Shown here: in pieces, positions 37,580 to 46,782 of the stretch | Position numbering within the stretch: the stretch's first letter is position 1 | Layout of the letters: each line of letters starts with the position of its first letter | Assembly: GCF_007858255.1 (NCBI RefSeq) | Contig: NZ_VFEU01000004.1 | Span: 310,001 to 374,000, forward strand | Source of the DNA: Pseudomonas rhodesiae | GTDB lineage: Bacteria; Pseudomonadota; Gammaproteobacteria; Pseudomonadales; Pseudomonadaceae | Reading direction: 5' to 3' | DNA length: 64,000 bases | Notes under the pieces: model-generated | Database searches by the model: none | What the model was told of the DNA's origin: nothing | What the model saw: the letters and a program-made list of their open reading frames with translations, nothing else | Position numbers and translations under genes: made by a program

Positions 37580-39971
37580 CCATCACGCCGTGGCAAAAAC
37601 CCAGGCCGAGCTGGCCGAACTGTTCGCCCAGGACTTGACCAGCGGAGTCGGGCGCAGCGTCAAGCATGACAGCGCCACCAAGCACGTATCGGGAGAGGCG
37701 CAGTACATCGACGACCGCCTGGAATTCCCCAACCAGTTGCATGTGTACGCGCGTCTGTCCGACCGCGCCCACGCCCGCATCCTCAGCATCGACACCGCCC
37801 CCTGCTACGCCTTCGAGGGTGTGCGCATCGTCATCACCCATGAAGACGTGCCCGGTTTGAAAGATATCGGCCCGTTGCTGCCCGGCGATCCGCTGCTGGC
37901 CATCGACACTGTGCAGTTCGTCGGCCAGGTGGTGCTGGCCGTCGCCGCCCGCGACCTGGAGACCGCGCGTAAAGCGGCGATGGCGGCGGTGATCGAATAC
38001 CAGGACCTGGAACCGGTGCTGGATGTGGTCGAGGCCTATCGCAATAAACACTTCGTGCTCGACAGCCACACCCACCAGCGTGGCGATTCGGCGGGCGCGT
38101 TGGCCGCGGCTCAACATCGCATTCAGGGCACGCTGCATATCGGCGGCCAGGAGCACTTCTACCTGGAAACCCAAATCTCCTCGGTGATGCCCACCGAAGA
38201 CGGCGGCATGATCGTCTATTGCTCCACGCAAAACCCCACCGAAGTACAGAAGCTGGTGGCCGAAGTGTTGGACGTTTCGATGAATAAAATCGTCGTGGAC
38301 ATGCGTCGCATGGGCGGCGGTTTCGGCGGCAAGGAGACCCAGGCCGCCAGCCCGGCATGCCTGTGCGCGGTGATTGCCCACCTGACCGGCCAGCCGACCA
38401 AGATGCGCCTGCCGCGGGTCGAAGACATGCTGATGACCGGCAAGCGCCACCCCTTCTATATCGAATACGACGTGGGCTTCGACGACACCGGTCGTCTGCA
38501 CGGCATCAATCTGGAGCTAGCCGGCAATTGCGGCTGCTCGCCGGACCTGTCGAACTCGATTGTCGACCGCGCCATGTTCCACGCCGACAACTCGTATTAC
38601 CTGGGCGACGCCACGGTCAACGGCCATCGCTGCAAGACCAACACCGCGTCCAACACCGCTTACCGGGGGTTCGGCGGCCCGCAAGGCATGGTTGCCATCG
38701 AAGAAGTGATGGACGCCATCGCCCGCCATCTGGCGCTCGACCCGCTGGCCGTGCGCAAGGCCAACTACTATGGCAAGACCGAGCGCAACGTCACCCACTA
38801 CTACCAGACCGTCGAGCACAACATGCTCGAAGAGATGACCGCCGAACTGGAAGCCAGCAGCCAATATGCCGAACGCCGCGAAGCCATTCGTCGCTACAAC
38901 GCCCATAGCCCGATCCTGAAAAAAGGCCTGGCGCTGACCCCGGTCAAATTCGGCATTTCGTTTACCGCCAGTTTCCTCAACCAGGCCGGCGCGCTGATCC
39001 ATGTCTACACCGACGGCAGCATCCACCTGAACCATGGCGGCACCGAGATGGGCCAGGGTTTGAACACCAAGGTCGCCCAGGTGGTGGCCGAAGTGTTCCA
39101 GGTCAGCATCGACCGCGTGCAGATCACCGCCACCAACACCGACAAGGTGCCCAACACTTCGCCGACCGCCGCTTCCAGCGGTGCCGACCTGAACGGCAAG
39201 GCCGCGCAGAATGCCGCCGAAACCATCAAGCAGCGCCTGGTGGAATTCGCTGCGCGCAAGTACGACGTCAGTGAAGCGGATGTGCAGTTTCACAATGGCC
39301 ATGTGCGCGTGCGCGAGCAGATCCTGACCTTCGAAGCGCTGATCCAGCAGGCGTATTTCGCCCAGGTCTCGCTGTCGAGCACCGGGTTCTACAAGACCCC
39401 GAAAATCTTTTACGACCGCAGCCAGTCCCGTGGCCGGCCGTTCTATTACTACGCGTTCGGCGCGGCGTGTTGCGAAGTGCTCGTCGATACCCTGACCGGC
39501 GAATACAAGATGCTGCGCACGGACATCCTTCATGATGTGGGCGCTTCGCTGAACCCGGCCATCGACATCGGCCAGGTGGAAGGCGGTTTCATCCAGGGCA
39601 TGGGCTGGCTGACCATGGAGGAACTGGTGTGGAACGACAAAGGCAAATTGATGACCAACGGCCCGGCCAGCTACAAGATCCCGGCGGTCGCCGACATGCC
39701 CCTGGACCTGCGGGTGAAGCTGGTGGAAAACCGCAAGAACCCGGAAGACACGGTGTTCCACTCCAAGGCCGTGGGTGAACCGCCGTTCATGCTCGGCATT
39801 GCCTCGTGGTGCGCCATCAAGGATGCGGTGGCGAGCCTTGGAGGTTATCGCCATCAGCCGAAGATCGACGCGCCGGCGACACCCGAGCGGGTGTTGTGGG
39901 GTTGCGAACAGATGCGCCAGTTGCAGGCGGCGACAGCTGTTGAGACTGAAGCCGAGATGGCTTCGCTCTAG
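37572..39971 (+). CDS. xdhB: XdhB, xanthine dehydrogenase molybdopterin subunit
   Basis: XdhB holds the molybdenum cofactor and oxidises hypoxanthine and xanthine to urate. The 799-residue protein has MGGGFGGKETQ, AYRGFGGPQG, GTEMGQGLNTK and the C-terminal AVGEPPF with the catalytic Glu, the standard set. It follows xdhA with an 8-base overlap. Confidence 0.95.
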   Translation: MSNHHAVAKTQAELAELFAQDLTSGVGRSVKHDSATKHVSGEAQYIDDRLEFPNQLHVYARLSDRAHARILSIDTAPCYAFEGVRIVITHEDVPGLKDIGPLLPGDPLLAIDTVQFVGQVVLAVAARDLETARKAAMAAVIEYQDLEPVLDVVEAYRNKHFVLDSHTHQRGDSAGALAAAQHRIQGTLHIGGQEHFYLETQISSVMPTEDGGMIVYCSTQNPTEVQKLVAEVLDVSMNKIVVDMRRMGGGFGGKETQAASPACLCAVIAHLTGQPTKMRLPRVEDMLMTGKRHPFYIEYDVGFDDTGRLHGINLELAGNCGCSPDLSNSIVDRAMFHADNSYYLGDATVNGHRCKTNTASNTAYRGFGGPQGMVAIEEVMDAIARHLALDPLAVRKANYYGKTERNVTHYYQTVEHNMLEEMTAELEASSQYAERREAIRRYNAHSPILKKGLALTPVKFGISFTASFLNQAGALIHVYTDGSIHLNHGGTEMGQGLNTKVAQVVAEVFQVSIDRVQITATNTDKVPNTSPTAASSGADLNGKAAQNAAETIKQRLVEFAARKYDVSEADVQFHNGHVRVREQILTFEALIQQAYFAQVSLSSTGFYKTPKIFYDRSQSRGRPFYYYAFGAACCEVLVDTLTGEYKMLRTDILHDVGASLNPAIDIGQVEGGFIQGMGWLTMEELVWNDKGKLMTNGPASYKIPAVADMPLDLRVKLVENRKNPEDTVFHSKAVGEPPFMLGIASWCAIKDAVASLGGYRHQPKIDAPATPERVLWGCEQMRQLQAATAVETEAEMASL

Positions 39972-39980
39972 ATCGAGGTG

Positions 39981-40063
39981 CTGCCATCGGGGGCAAGCCC
40001 CCTCCCACATAGTGATCTGCGAATGCTTTCAAATGTGGGAGGGGGCTTGCCCCCGATAGCGGC
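39981..40063. repeat. REPIN between xdhB and xdhC
   Basis: Two facing REP palindromes: a left arm ending CCCCCTCCCACAT (to 40010) and a right arm from ATGTGGGAGGGGGCTTGCCC (40033), separated by 22 bases. This is the common fluorescent-pseudomonad type. It lies inside the xdhABC-guaD cluster, so it can alter expression of xdhC and guaD relative to xdhAB. Confidence 0.88.
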
Positions 40064-40089
40064 CTGACAGACACCACTATGAGGTGACT

Positions 40090-40932
40090 ATGAACAACTG
40101 GATCAGCGCCCTCGCCGACCTGCAGAACCAGGGCGAGCCTTGCGTCCTGGTGACCATCATCGAAGAACTCGGCTCCACGCCACGCAATGCCGGTTCCAAG
40201 ATGGTCATCAGTGCATCGCAGACCTTCGACACCATCGGCGGTGGGCACCTGGAATACAAAGCGATGCAGATCGCCCGCGAGATGCTCGCCCGTGGCCAGC
40301 AAAACACCCATCTGGAGCGCTTCAGCCTGGGCGCGAGCTTGGGCCAGTGCTGCGGCGGCGTCACCGTGCTGCTGTTCGAACCCATGGGCCAGGTGCAGGC
40401 GCAGATTGCGGTATTCGGCGCCGGCCATGTGGGACGCGCCCTGGTGCCGTTGCTGGCGAGCCTGCCGTGCCGGGTGCGCTGGATCGATTCGCGCGAGCAG
40501 GAGTTTCCGCAACAGATCCCCGAGGGCGTGCGTAAAATCGTCAGCGAAGAACCGGTCGACGAAATCGCCGACTTACCGGTGGGCAGCTACTGCATCGTCA
40601 TGACCCACAATCACGCACTCGACCTGGAACTGAGCGCCGCGTTGCTCAAACGCAACGATTTCGCCTACTTCGGCCTGATCGGCTCGCAGACCAAACGCGT
40701 CAAGTTCGAACACCGCCTGCGCGATCGCGGCTTCGACGCCGCCCAATTGCAACGCATGCGCTGCCCCATGGGCCTCACCGAGGTGAAGGGCAAATTACCG
40801 GTGGAGATCGCCATCTCCATCGCCGGCGAAATCATCGCCACTTACAACGCCAATTTCGGCCAGCACAACGCCGGCGCCGAACCGATTGCCAAACTGCTGC
40901 CGGTGTCACGCCGCAGCCAAGCGACCCATTGA
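40090..40932 (+). CDS. xdhC: XdhC, molybdenum cofactor insertion chaperone
   Basis: XdhC binds Moco, promotes its sulfuration and inserts it into XdhB. The 280-residue protein has the XdhC/CoxI segment EELGSTPRNAGSKM, two adjacent cysteines (GQCCGG), and a Rossmann motif VFGAGHVGRALVPL. The ATG at 40090 has GAGG 4 bases upstream; an in-frame GTG at 40084 overlaps that RBS. guaD begins 7 bases after its stop. Confidence 0.94.
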   Translation: MNNWISALADLQNQGEPCVLVTIIEELGSTPRNAGSKMVISASQTFDTIGGGHLEYKAMQIAREMLARGQQNTHLERFSLGASLGQCCGGVTVLLFEPMGQVQAQIAVFGAGHVGRALVPLLASLPCRVRWIDSREQEFPQQIPEGVRKIVSEEPVDEIADLPVGSYCIVMTHNHALDLELSAALLKRNDFAYFGLIGSQTKRVKFEHRLRDRGFDAAQLQRMRCPMGLTEVKGKLPVEIAISIAGEIIATYNANFGQHNAGAEPIAKLLPVSRRSQATH

Positions 40933-40939
40933 GAAGACC

Positions 40940-42244
40940 ATGCCTTTGACCCGCAAAGCCTACCGCGCCGCCATCCTGCACAGCATTGCCGACCCCGCCG
41001 AGGTGGGCATCGAAGCGTCCTATGAGTATTTTGAAGACGGCCTGCTGGTGATTGATAACGGCCAGATCAGCGCCCTCGGGCACGCCAGCGAATTGCTGCC
41101 GACACTGCCGGCCGATATTGACGTGACCCACTACCAGGACGCGCTGATCACCCCCGGCCTGATCGACACCCATATCCACCTGCCGCAAACCGGAATGGTC
41201 GGCGCTTATGGCGAACAGTTGCTGGATTGGCTCAACACGTACACCTTCCCCTGCGAAAGCCAGTTCGCCGACAAGGCCCATGCCGAGCAAGTGGCGGATA
41301 TTTTCATCAAGGAACTACTGCGCAACGGCACCACCACCGCATTGGTGTTCGGCAGTGTGCACCCGCAATCGGTGAACGCGTTTTTCGAAGCGGCGCAGAA
41401 ACTCGACCTGCGCATGATCGCAGGCAAGGTGATGATGGACCGCAACGCGCCGGACTATCTGACCGACACGCCCGAGTCCAGTTATCAGGACAGTAAGATG
41501 TTGATCGAGCGCTGGCATGGCAAAGGCCGGCTGCACTATGCGGTCACGCCACGCTTCGCACCCACCAGCACGCCGGAGCAATTGACACTGGCCGGGCAGC
41601 TGCTGGGGGAATATCCGGATCTGTATATGCAGACCCACATCAGCGAGAACCTGCAGGAAGTGCAGTGGGTGAAGGCATTGTTCCCGGAGCGCAGCGGCTA
41701 CCTGGACGTGTATGACCATTACAAGCTGCTGGGCGAGCGCTCGGTGTTTGCCCACGGCGTGCACCTGTGCGACGACGAATGCGCGCGCTTGGCGCAAACC
41801 GGCTCGGCGGTCGCCTTCTGCCCGACCTCGAACCTGTTCCTGGGCAGCGGCCTGTTCAACTTGCCGATGGCCGAGAAGCACAAACTGAACGTTGGCCTGG
41901 GCACCGATGTGGGCGGCGGCACCAGTTTCTCGCTGCTGCAAACCTTGAACGAAGCCTACAAAGTCATGCAGTTGCAAGGCGCGCGGTTGAGCCCGTTCAA
42001 ATCGCTGTACCTGGCGACCCTGGGCGGCGCGCGGGCGCTACGCCTGGAAGACAAGATCGGCACATTGCAACCGGGCACGGATGCGGACTTCCTGGTGCTG
42101 GACTACAACGCCACACCGCTGCTCAGCTACCGCCTGAAGCAGTCGAACAGCATCGACGAAACGTTGTTTGTATTGATGACTCTGGGAGATGACCGCACCG
42201 TGCTGCAGACCTATGCCGCCGGCCAACGGGTGCACCAGCGCTGA
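40940..42244 (+). CDS. guaD: GuaD, guanine deaminase
   Basis: GuaD hydrolyses guanine to xanthine, feeding XdhAB. The 434-residue amidohydrolase has metal ligands in LIDTHIHLPQTG, the QTHISENL and FAHGVHLCDDE motifs, and GLGTDVGGGTSFS near the C-terminal side. The ATG at 40940 (MPLTRKAYRA) follows the xdhC stop with GAGAAG as the ribosome site. It completes the purine catabolic operon. Confidence 0.94.
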   Translation: MPLTRKAYRAAILHSIADPAEVGIEASYEYFEDGLLVIDNGQISALGHASELLPTLPADIDVTHYQDALITPGLIDTHIHLPQTGMVGAYGEQLLDWLNTYTFPCESQFADKAHAEQVADIFIKELLRNGTTTALVFGSVHPQSVNAFFEAAQKLDLRMIAGKVMMDRNAPDYLTDTPESSYQDSKMLIERWHGKGRLHYAVTPRFAPTSTPEQLTLAGQLLGEYPDLYMQTHISENLQEVQWVKALFPERSGYLDVYDHYKLLGERSVFAHGVHLCDDECARLAQTGSAVAFCPTSNLFLGSGLFNLPMAEKHKLNVGLGTDVGGGTSFSLLQTLNEAYKVMQLQGARLSPFKSLYLATLGGARALRLEDKIGTLQPGTDADFLVLDYNATPLLSYRLKQSNSIDETLFVLMTLGDDRTVLQTYAAGQRVHQR

Positions 42245-42265
42245 TCTTGGCACCAGCACAAAACC

Positions 42266-42358
42266 AATGTGGGAGGGGGCTTGCCCCCGATAACAGAGTG
42301 TCAGTTACTGCATGAGGTGACTGTTCCACTGCTATCGGGGGCAAGCCCCCTCCCACAT
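42266..42358. repeat. REPIN between guaD and the GntR gene
   Basis: AATGTGGGAGGGGGCTTGCC (from 42266) and the facing arm ending CCCCCTCCCACATT (to 42358) form a paired REP, with about 35 bases between the arms. Same class as 39981-40063. It lies between the convergent guaD and GntR genes. Confidence 0.9.
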
Positions 42359-42382
42359 TTTGTCCTTGGCAAAGCAGGAAAA

Positions 42383-43147
42383 TTACAGCTTTATCGAGGA
42401 ACGCCCAGGCTTCTTGGTCTGCAACAGATGCGAGAACACCGCATGCAGATCATCCGACGCGCTCTCTTCATCGAGGTTGAGCTTGCTGTCGATGTGATCC
42501 ATGTGATGCATCATCAGGTTCACCGCCAACGCCGCGTCGCGAGCTTCGATGGCATCGATCAACTGGGTGTGCTCATCGTAGGAACAGTGGGAGCGGTTAC
42601 CGCTTTCGTACTGAGCGATGATCAATGAGGTCTGGGACACCAGGCTGCGCTGGAAGCTGATCAGCGGTGCATTCTTTGCCGCTTCGGCCAGCTTGAGGTG
42701 GAATTCGCCGGAAAGGCGGATACCGGCACCGCGATCGCCACGGGAAAAACTGTCGCGCTCGTCGTTGACCATCTGGCGCAACTCGGCCAGTTGCTCGGCA
42801 GTGGCGTGCTGCACCGCCAGCTCGGTGATCGCCCGCTCTACCAGGCGACGGGCCAGGAACACCTGACGCGCTTCTTCGACGCTCGGGCTGGCCACCACCG
42901 CGCCGCGATTGGGCCGCAGTAATACCACGCCTTCATGGGCCAGGCGCGACAGGGCGCGACGAATGATGGTGCGGCTCACGCCGAAGATTTCCCCCAGTGC
43001 CTCTTCACTCAACTTGGTTCCGGGCGCCAGGCGTTGTTCAAGGATGGCCTCGAAGATATGCGCATAGACAATATCGTCCTGGGTTCCGCTGCGACCGGCC
43101 TTGCCGGCTCGCGGTTGTTTCTTGAGAGGTTGCAACTGTTCGTTCAT
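42383..43147 (-). CDS. GntR-family (FCD) regulator
   Basis: The 254-residue protein has a winged-helix domain (ILEQRLAPGTKLSEEALGEIFGVSR, IRRALSRLAHEGVVLLRPNRGAVV) and an FCD effector domain. It lies between guaD and the BenE-type gene, divergent from the latter. Target genes could be either the purine operon or the transporter. The ATG at 43147 is preferred over a GTG two codons upstream. Confidence 0.9.
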   Translation of the reverse strand: MNEQLQPLKKQPRAGKAGRSGTQDDIVYAHIFEAILEQRLAPGTKLSEEALGEIFGVSRTIIRRALSRLAHEGVVLLRPNRGAVVASPSVEEARQVFLARRLVERAITELAVQHATAEQLAELRQMVNDERDSFSRGDRGAGIRLSGEFHLKLAEAAKNAPLISFQRSLVSQTSLIIAQYESGNRSHCSYDEHTQLIDAIEARDAALAVNLMMHHMDHIDSKLNLDEESASDDLHAVFSHLLQTKKPGRSSIKL

Positions 43148-43254
43148 GGGCACTCGGGTTTGGAGAACGGCGGCGAATTATCGGTGATACGGCGACTTTA
43201 CGGTAATACGGCAACAGCGGGTCGCTGGCAAGTATCCGCTAAAAACAGCGCACA

Positions 43255-43264
43255 TTGTACACAA
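43255..43264. promoter_or_regulatory. TTGTACACAA possible GntR operator
   Basis: TTGTACACAA is a near-palindromic site in the roughly 240-base divergent gap between the GntR gene and the BenE-type gene; a second TGTAC lies about 25 bases downstream. Such sites are typical of FCD-type GntR operators. This is a guess from position and symmetry. Confidence 0.35.
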
Positions 43265-43391
43265 CCCAATGGGCCAACACACTGTACGGCTGTTTGCGCC
43301 CTCGGCTGTATTGCAATGCGTCGTTACGTTTGAGTTTAGGCTTGAATCTGCGCCTTCACCGGCTAACCCCAGGTAAAAAGGAACAGCGTTC

Positions 43392-44582
43392 ATGACTGAC
43401 GCCACCCAAGCGCCCCTGCGCCCACTGGCCGACACTTCCCATTCGGCGGTTGTCGCCGGCTTTATTGCCATGATGACCGGCTACACCAGCTCCTTGGTGC
43501 TGATGTTCCAAGCCGGACAAGCCGCGGGCTTGACCACGGCGCAGATCTCCTCATGGATTTGGGCGATTTCCATCGGCATGGCGGTGTGCAGCATTGGCTT
43601 GTCCCTGCGTTACCGCACGCCGATCACCATCGCCTGGTCCACCCCCGGCGCGGCGCTGTTGATCACCAGCCTGGGCGGTGTCACCTACGGCGAAGCCATC
43701 GGCGCCTATATCACCTGCGCGGTGCTGGTGACGCTGTGCGGGCTGACCGGCAGCTTTGAAAAACTGGTCAAGCGCATTCCGGCGTCGCTGGCGGCCGCGT
43801 TACTGGCTGGCATTCTATTCAAGATCGGCAGTGAGATTTTCGTCGCGGCGCAGCATCGCACCGGCCTGGTGCTGGGGATGTTCTTCACCTACCTGATCAT
43901 CAAGCGCATGTCGCCGCGCTATGCCGTGCTTGCCGCGCTGATCATCGGCACCCTGTTGTCGGGCGCGATGGGGTTGCTGGATTTCAGCGGGTTTCATCTG
44001 GAAGTCGCCACGCCGGTGTGGACCACCCCGCACTTCTCGCTGGCAGCCACCATCAGCATCGGCATTCCGCTGTTCGTGGTGGCGATGACCTCGCAGAACA
44101 TGCCGGGCGTGGCGGTGTTACGCGCCGATGGCTATAACGTGCCGGCCTCGCCGCTGATCACCGCCACCGGCCTGGCCTCGTTGGTGCTGTCACCGTTCGG
44201 CTCCCACGGCATCAACCTGGCAGCGATCAGCGCGGCCATCTGCACCGGCCCCCACGCCCACGAAGACCGTAACAAACGGTACACAGCAGCGGTTTGGTGC
44301 GGTGTGTTCTACGGCATTGCCGGGGTGTTCGGCGCGACACTGGCGGCATTGTTCGCAGCCTTGCCCAAGGAACTGGTGCTGTCGATTGCGGCGTTGGCGT
44401 TATTTGGCTCGATCATCAACGGCTTGAGCATTGCCATGAATGAACCCAAGGAACGGGAAGCGGCGCTGATCACCTTTATGGTCACCGCGTCAGGCTTGAC
44501 GTTGTTTTCCATCGGCTCGGCGTTCTGGGGGATCGTGGCGGGGGTGTTGACGCTGTTGATTCTGAATGGGCGCAAGGCCTGA
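43392..44582 (+). CDS. BenE-family (benzoate/H+ symporter) membrane protein
   Basis: The 396-residue protein has about 11-12 membrane helices and the BenE hallmarks (IAWSTPGAALL, VAMTSQNMPGVAVLRADGY, LSPFGSHGINLAAISAAICTGP). BenE proteins are assigned as benzoate/proton symporters. The genomic context is purine catabolism and no ben genes are nearby, so a different substrate is possible. A perfect-arm terminator follows. Confidence 0.88.
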   Translation: MTDATQAPLRPLADTSHSAVVAGFIAMMTGYTSSLVLMFQAGQAAGLTTAQISSWIWAISIGMAVCSIGLSLRYRTPITIAWSTPGAALLITSLGGVTYGEAIGAYITCAVLVTLCGLTGSFEKLVKRIPASLAAALLAGILFKIGSEIFVAAQHRTGLVLGMFFTYLIIKRMSPRYAVLAALIIGTLLSGAMGLLDFSGFHLEVATPVWTTPHFSLAATISIGIPLFVVAMTSQNMPGVAVLRADGYNVPASPLITATGLASLVLSPFGSHGINLAAISAAICTGPHAHEDRNKRYTAAVWCGVFYGIAGVFGATLAALFAALPKELVLSIAALALFGSIINGLSIAMNEPKEREAALITFMVTASGLTLFSIGSAFWGIVAGVLTLLILNGRKA

Positions 44583-44600
44583 GTTTTCAAAGCCCCAAAC

Positions 44601-44630
44601 GAAACAGCGACCCGGGCGGGTCGCTGTTTC
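44601..44630. terminator. Stem-loop terminator between benE-like gene and yggL
   Basis: GAAACAGCGACCC (44601-44613) and GGGTCGCTGTTTC (44618-44630) are perfect 13-base arms with a 4-base loop, placed between two convergent genes. Confidence 0.8.
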
Positions 44631-44636
44631 AGCACA

Positions 44637-44981
44637 TCAGGCTACCGGGTTGATCGGCGTCTCTGGGTGCCATGCGTCCAACAGCGGGCTCACTTCAACG
44701 CGAGTCAGCTCTGGGCGGGCCTTGAGCCACGCCTCGACGGTTGCACGCTGCTCTTCGCTGACCGAACCGCGTTTGGCCGAGCACACCAGACCGAAGTCGT
44801 CGCCGCCTACGTAGTCCAGGCCATTGCCGTCCATCGCTTCAGTCAGGAATGCTTCGAGGAAAGCGTCAACCGCTTCATCGTCCAAACCTTCTTTGAAGTC
44901 CAGGTTCAGTTCGAAACCCAGCTCTTGAAATTCATCAACGCACAGTTTTTTGCGCAGACGCCGGGAACGGTTAGTCGCCAT
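44637..44981 (-). CDS. yggL: YggL, 50S ribosome-binding DUF469 protein
   Basis: The 114-residue protein matches the YggL/DUF469 family: start MATNRSRRLRKKLCVDEFQE, then LGFELNLDFKEGLDDEAVDAFLEAF. YggL is described as a ribosome-associated protein. The RBS AGAGGA precedes the ATG. It is an isolated gene, convergent with the BenE-type gene. Confidence 0.88.
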   Translation of the reverse strand: MATNRSRRLRKKLCVDEFQELGFELNLDFKEGLDDEAVDAFLEAFLTEAMDGNGLDYVGGDDFGLVCSAKRGSVSEEQRATVEAWLKARPELTRVEVSPLLDAWHPETPINPVA

Positions 44982-45219
44982 TGGAACAGTCCTCTTAAGT
45001 AATAACGGCCGGCACTTTAGCAGCTTAAGGCGGCGATTGCCCGACTCTCTGGGACAGGCGGCGTTTTGCCTGGAAAAAAAACGCGGATTAGCAGCTATCG
45101 TTCAGCTACAAGTATCTGTGCCTTGGGGCATAATGCCGACACTTTCTTGACCATTGAGGGATTTTTCCTATTTACCCCTCGCCTTTTTCACCCTCCTCAG
45201 CAGTAGGGTCTTATTCTTT

Positions 45220-46680
45220 ATGATCAAATCTTTGCGTCCATTGTTACTTGCCGGGTTTCTTCTGCCACTGGCCTTTTCCGTCACCGCCGCTCCGATCAAC
45301 ACCACCCTGCCGCCCAACGTCGCGCAGGCCCTGCAAAAAGCCAAACTGCAAAATACTGCGTTGTCCCTGGTTATGCTGCCGCTCAACGGCCCCGGCACGC
45401 CCACCGTATTCAACGCCGACGTTTCGGTGAACCCGGCCTCCACCATGAAACTGGTCACCACCTATGCGGCCCTGGAAATGCTCGGCCCCAACCACCAGTG
45501 GAAAACCGAGTTCTATACCGACGGCACCCTCAACGGTGGCGTGCTGCATGGCAACCTGTACCTCAAGGGCGGCGGCGACCCCAAGCTGAACATGGAAAAG
45601 CTGTGGCTGCTGATGCGCGATCTGCGCGCCAACGGCGTGCAGCAAGTCACCGGCGACCTGGTGCTGGATCGCGGCTTCTTCATCCCACCGCAATTGCCGG
45701 AATTCAACGACGATGGCAATGACGAGAACAAGCCGTTCCTGGTCAAGCCCGATGCGCTGCTGGTCAACCTCAAGGCCCTGCGTTTCGTCACGCGCAACGA
45801 TGGCGGACGGGTGCTCGTTTCGGTAGAGCCACCGATTGCCAGCATTCGTATCGACAATCAGGTCAAGGTCTCCAACGCCAAGCAATGCACCGGCGATGTG
45901 CGCTACAACCCGGTGACCGCCGCCGATGGCAGCGTGACGGTGACCGTCAGCGGGCAACTGGCCGACGGCTGCAGTTCACAGACGTACCTGTCGCTGCTCG
46001 ACCACGCCACCTACACCGCCGGCGCGGTGCGGGCGATCTGGAAGGAACTGGGCGGCAGCATCCAGGGCCGCGACATCCAGGCGCCGGTGCCCAAGAATGC
46101 CAAGGTCCTGGCGCGCGCATTCTCGCCGGACCTGGCGGAAATCATCCGCGACATCAACAAATACAGTAACAACACCATGGCCCAGCAGTTGTTCCTGAGC
46201 CTGGGCGCACAATTCAGAAACGATGCCGACGGCGACGATGCCAAGGCCGCGCAGCGCGTGGTGCGTCAGTGGCTGGCGAAAAAAGGCATCACCGCGCCGC
46301 ACTTGGTGATGGAGAACGGCTCCGGCCTGTCCCGCGCCGAACGGGTCAGCGCCCGTGAGATGGCAGCCATGCTCCAAGCCGCGTGGAGAAGCCCTTACGC
46401 GGCGGAGTACATCAGCTCGATGCCCATCGCCGGCACCGACGGCACCATGCGTAAGCGCTTGAAGACTACCGCCATGCGCGGCGAAGCCCACGTCAAGACC
46501 GGCACCTTGAACACTGTGCGCGCCATCGCCGGGTTCAGCCGCGACAACAACGGCAATTCGTGGGTCGTGGTGGCGATCCTCAACGATCCGAAGCCATGGG
46601 GCGCGTCGTCGGTACTGGACCAGGTGCTGCTGGATCTGTATCGCCAGCCAAAACTGACGGCGGCGGCACCGGTGCTCTAG
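45220..46680 (+). CDS. dacB: PBP4-type D-Ala-D-Ala carboxypeptidase/endopeptidase
   Basis: The 486-residue secreted enzyme trims peptidoglycan cross-links. It has a signal peptide (AGFLLPLAFSVTAAP), the active-site SxxK at S74/K77 (NPASTMKL), the SNN motif (KYSNNTMAQQ) and KTG (HVKTGTLN). The ATG at 45220 starts directly at the signal peptide; a longer frame upstream to 45154 would bury it and is rejected. Confidence 0.93.
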   Translation: MIKSLRPLLLAGFLLPLAFSVTAAPINTTLPPNVAQALQKAKLQNTALSLVMLPLNGPGTPTVFNADVSVNPASTMKLVTTYAALEMLGPNHQWKTEFYTDGTLNGGVLHGNLYLKGGGDPKLNMEKLWLLMRDLRANGVQQVTGDLVLDRGFFIPPQLPEFNDDGNDENKPFLVKPDALLVNLKALRFVTRNDGGRVLVSVEPPIASIRIDNQVKVSNAKQCTGDVRYNPVTAADGSVTVTVSGQLADGCSSQTYLSLLDHATYTAGAVRAIWKELGGSIQGRDIQAPVPKNAKVLARAFSPDLAEIIRDINKYSNNTMAQQLFLSLGAQFRNDADGDDAKAAQRVVRQWLAKKGITAPHLVMENGSGLSRAERVSAREMAAMLQAAWRSPYAAEYISSMPIAGTDGTMRKRLKTTAMRGEAHVKTGTLNTVRAIAGFSRDNNGNSWVVVAILNDPKPWGASSVLDQVLLDLYRQPKLTAAAPVL

Positions 46681-46715
46681 CACCCACCGTCGTTCACCTG
46701 TGGAAGGGGTTTATC

Positions 46716-46744
46716 GTGGCGAGCAGGCTTGTCCTGCTCACCAC
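46716..46744. repeat. REP-like hairpin after dacB
   Basis: GTGGCGAGCAGG and CCTGCTCACCAC form a 12-bp stem (one G-T) around CTTGT. This is the GTGGCGAGC type of Pseudomonas REP. It lies between dacB and the convergent interrupted cyclase gene. Confidence 0.6.
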
Positions 46745-46782
46745 CGAGTCATGTGTGAGCCTTTAAGTATCCCACCGGCCTT

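Noticed and set aside
39981..42358. Repeated 30-base palindromes considered as a CRISPR array.
   Set aside because: They are paired inverted REPs, not regularly spaced direct repeats, and no cas genes are present.
45154..45219. 22-residue N-terminal extension of dacB.
   Set aside because: It would put a second hydrophobic stretch before the signal peptide, and the start at 45220 fits the family.
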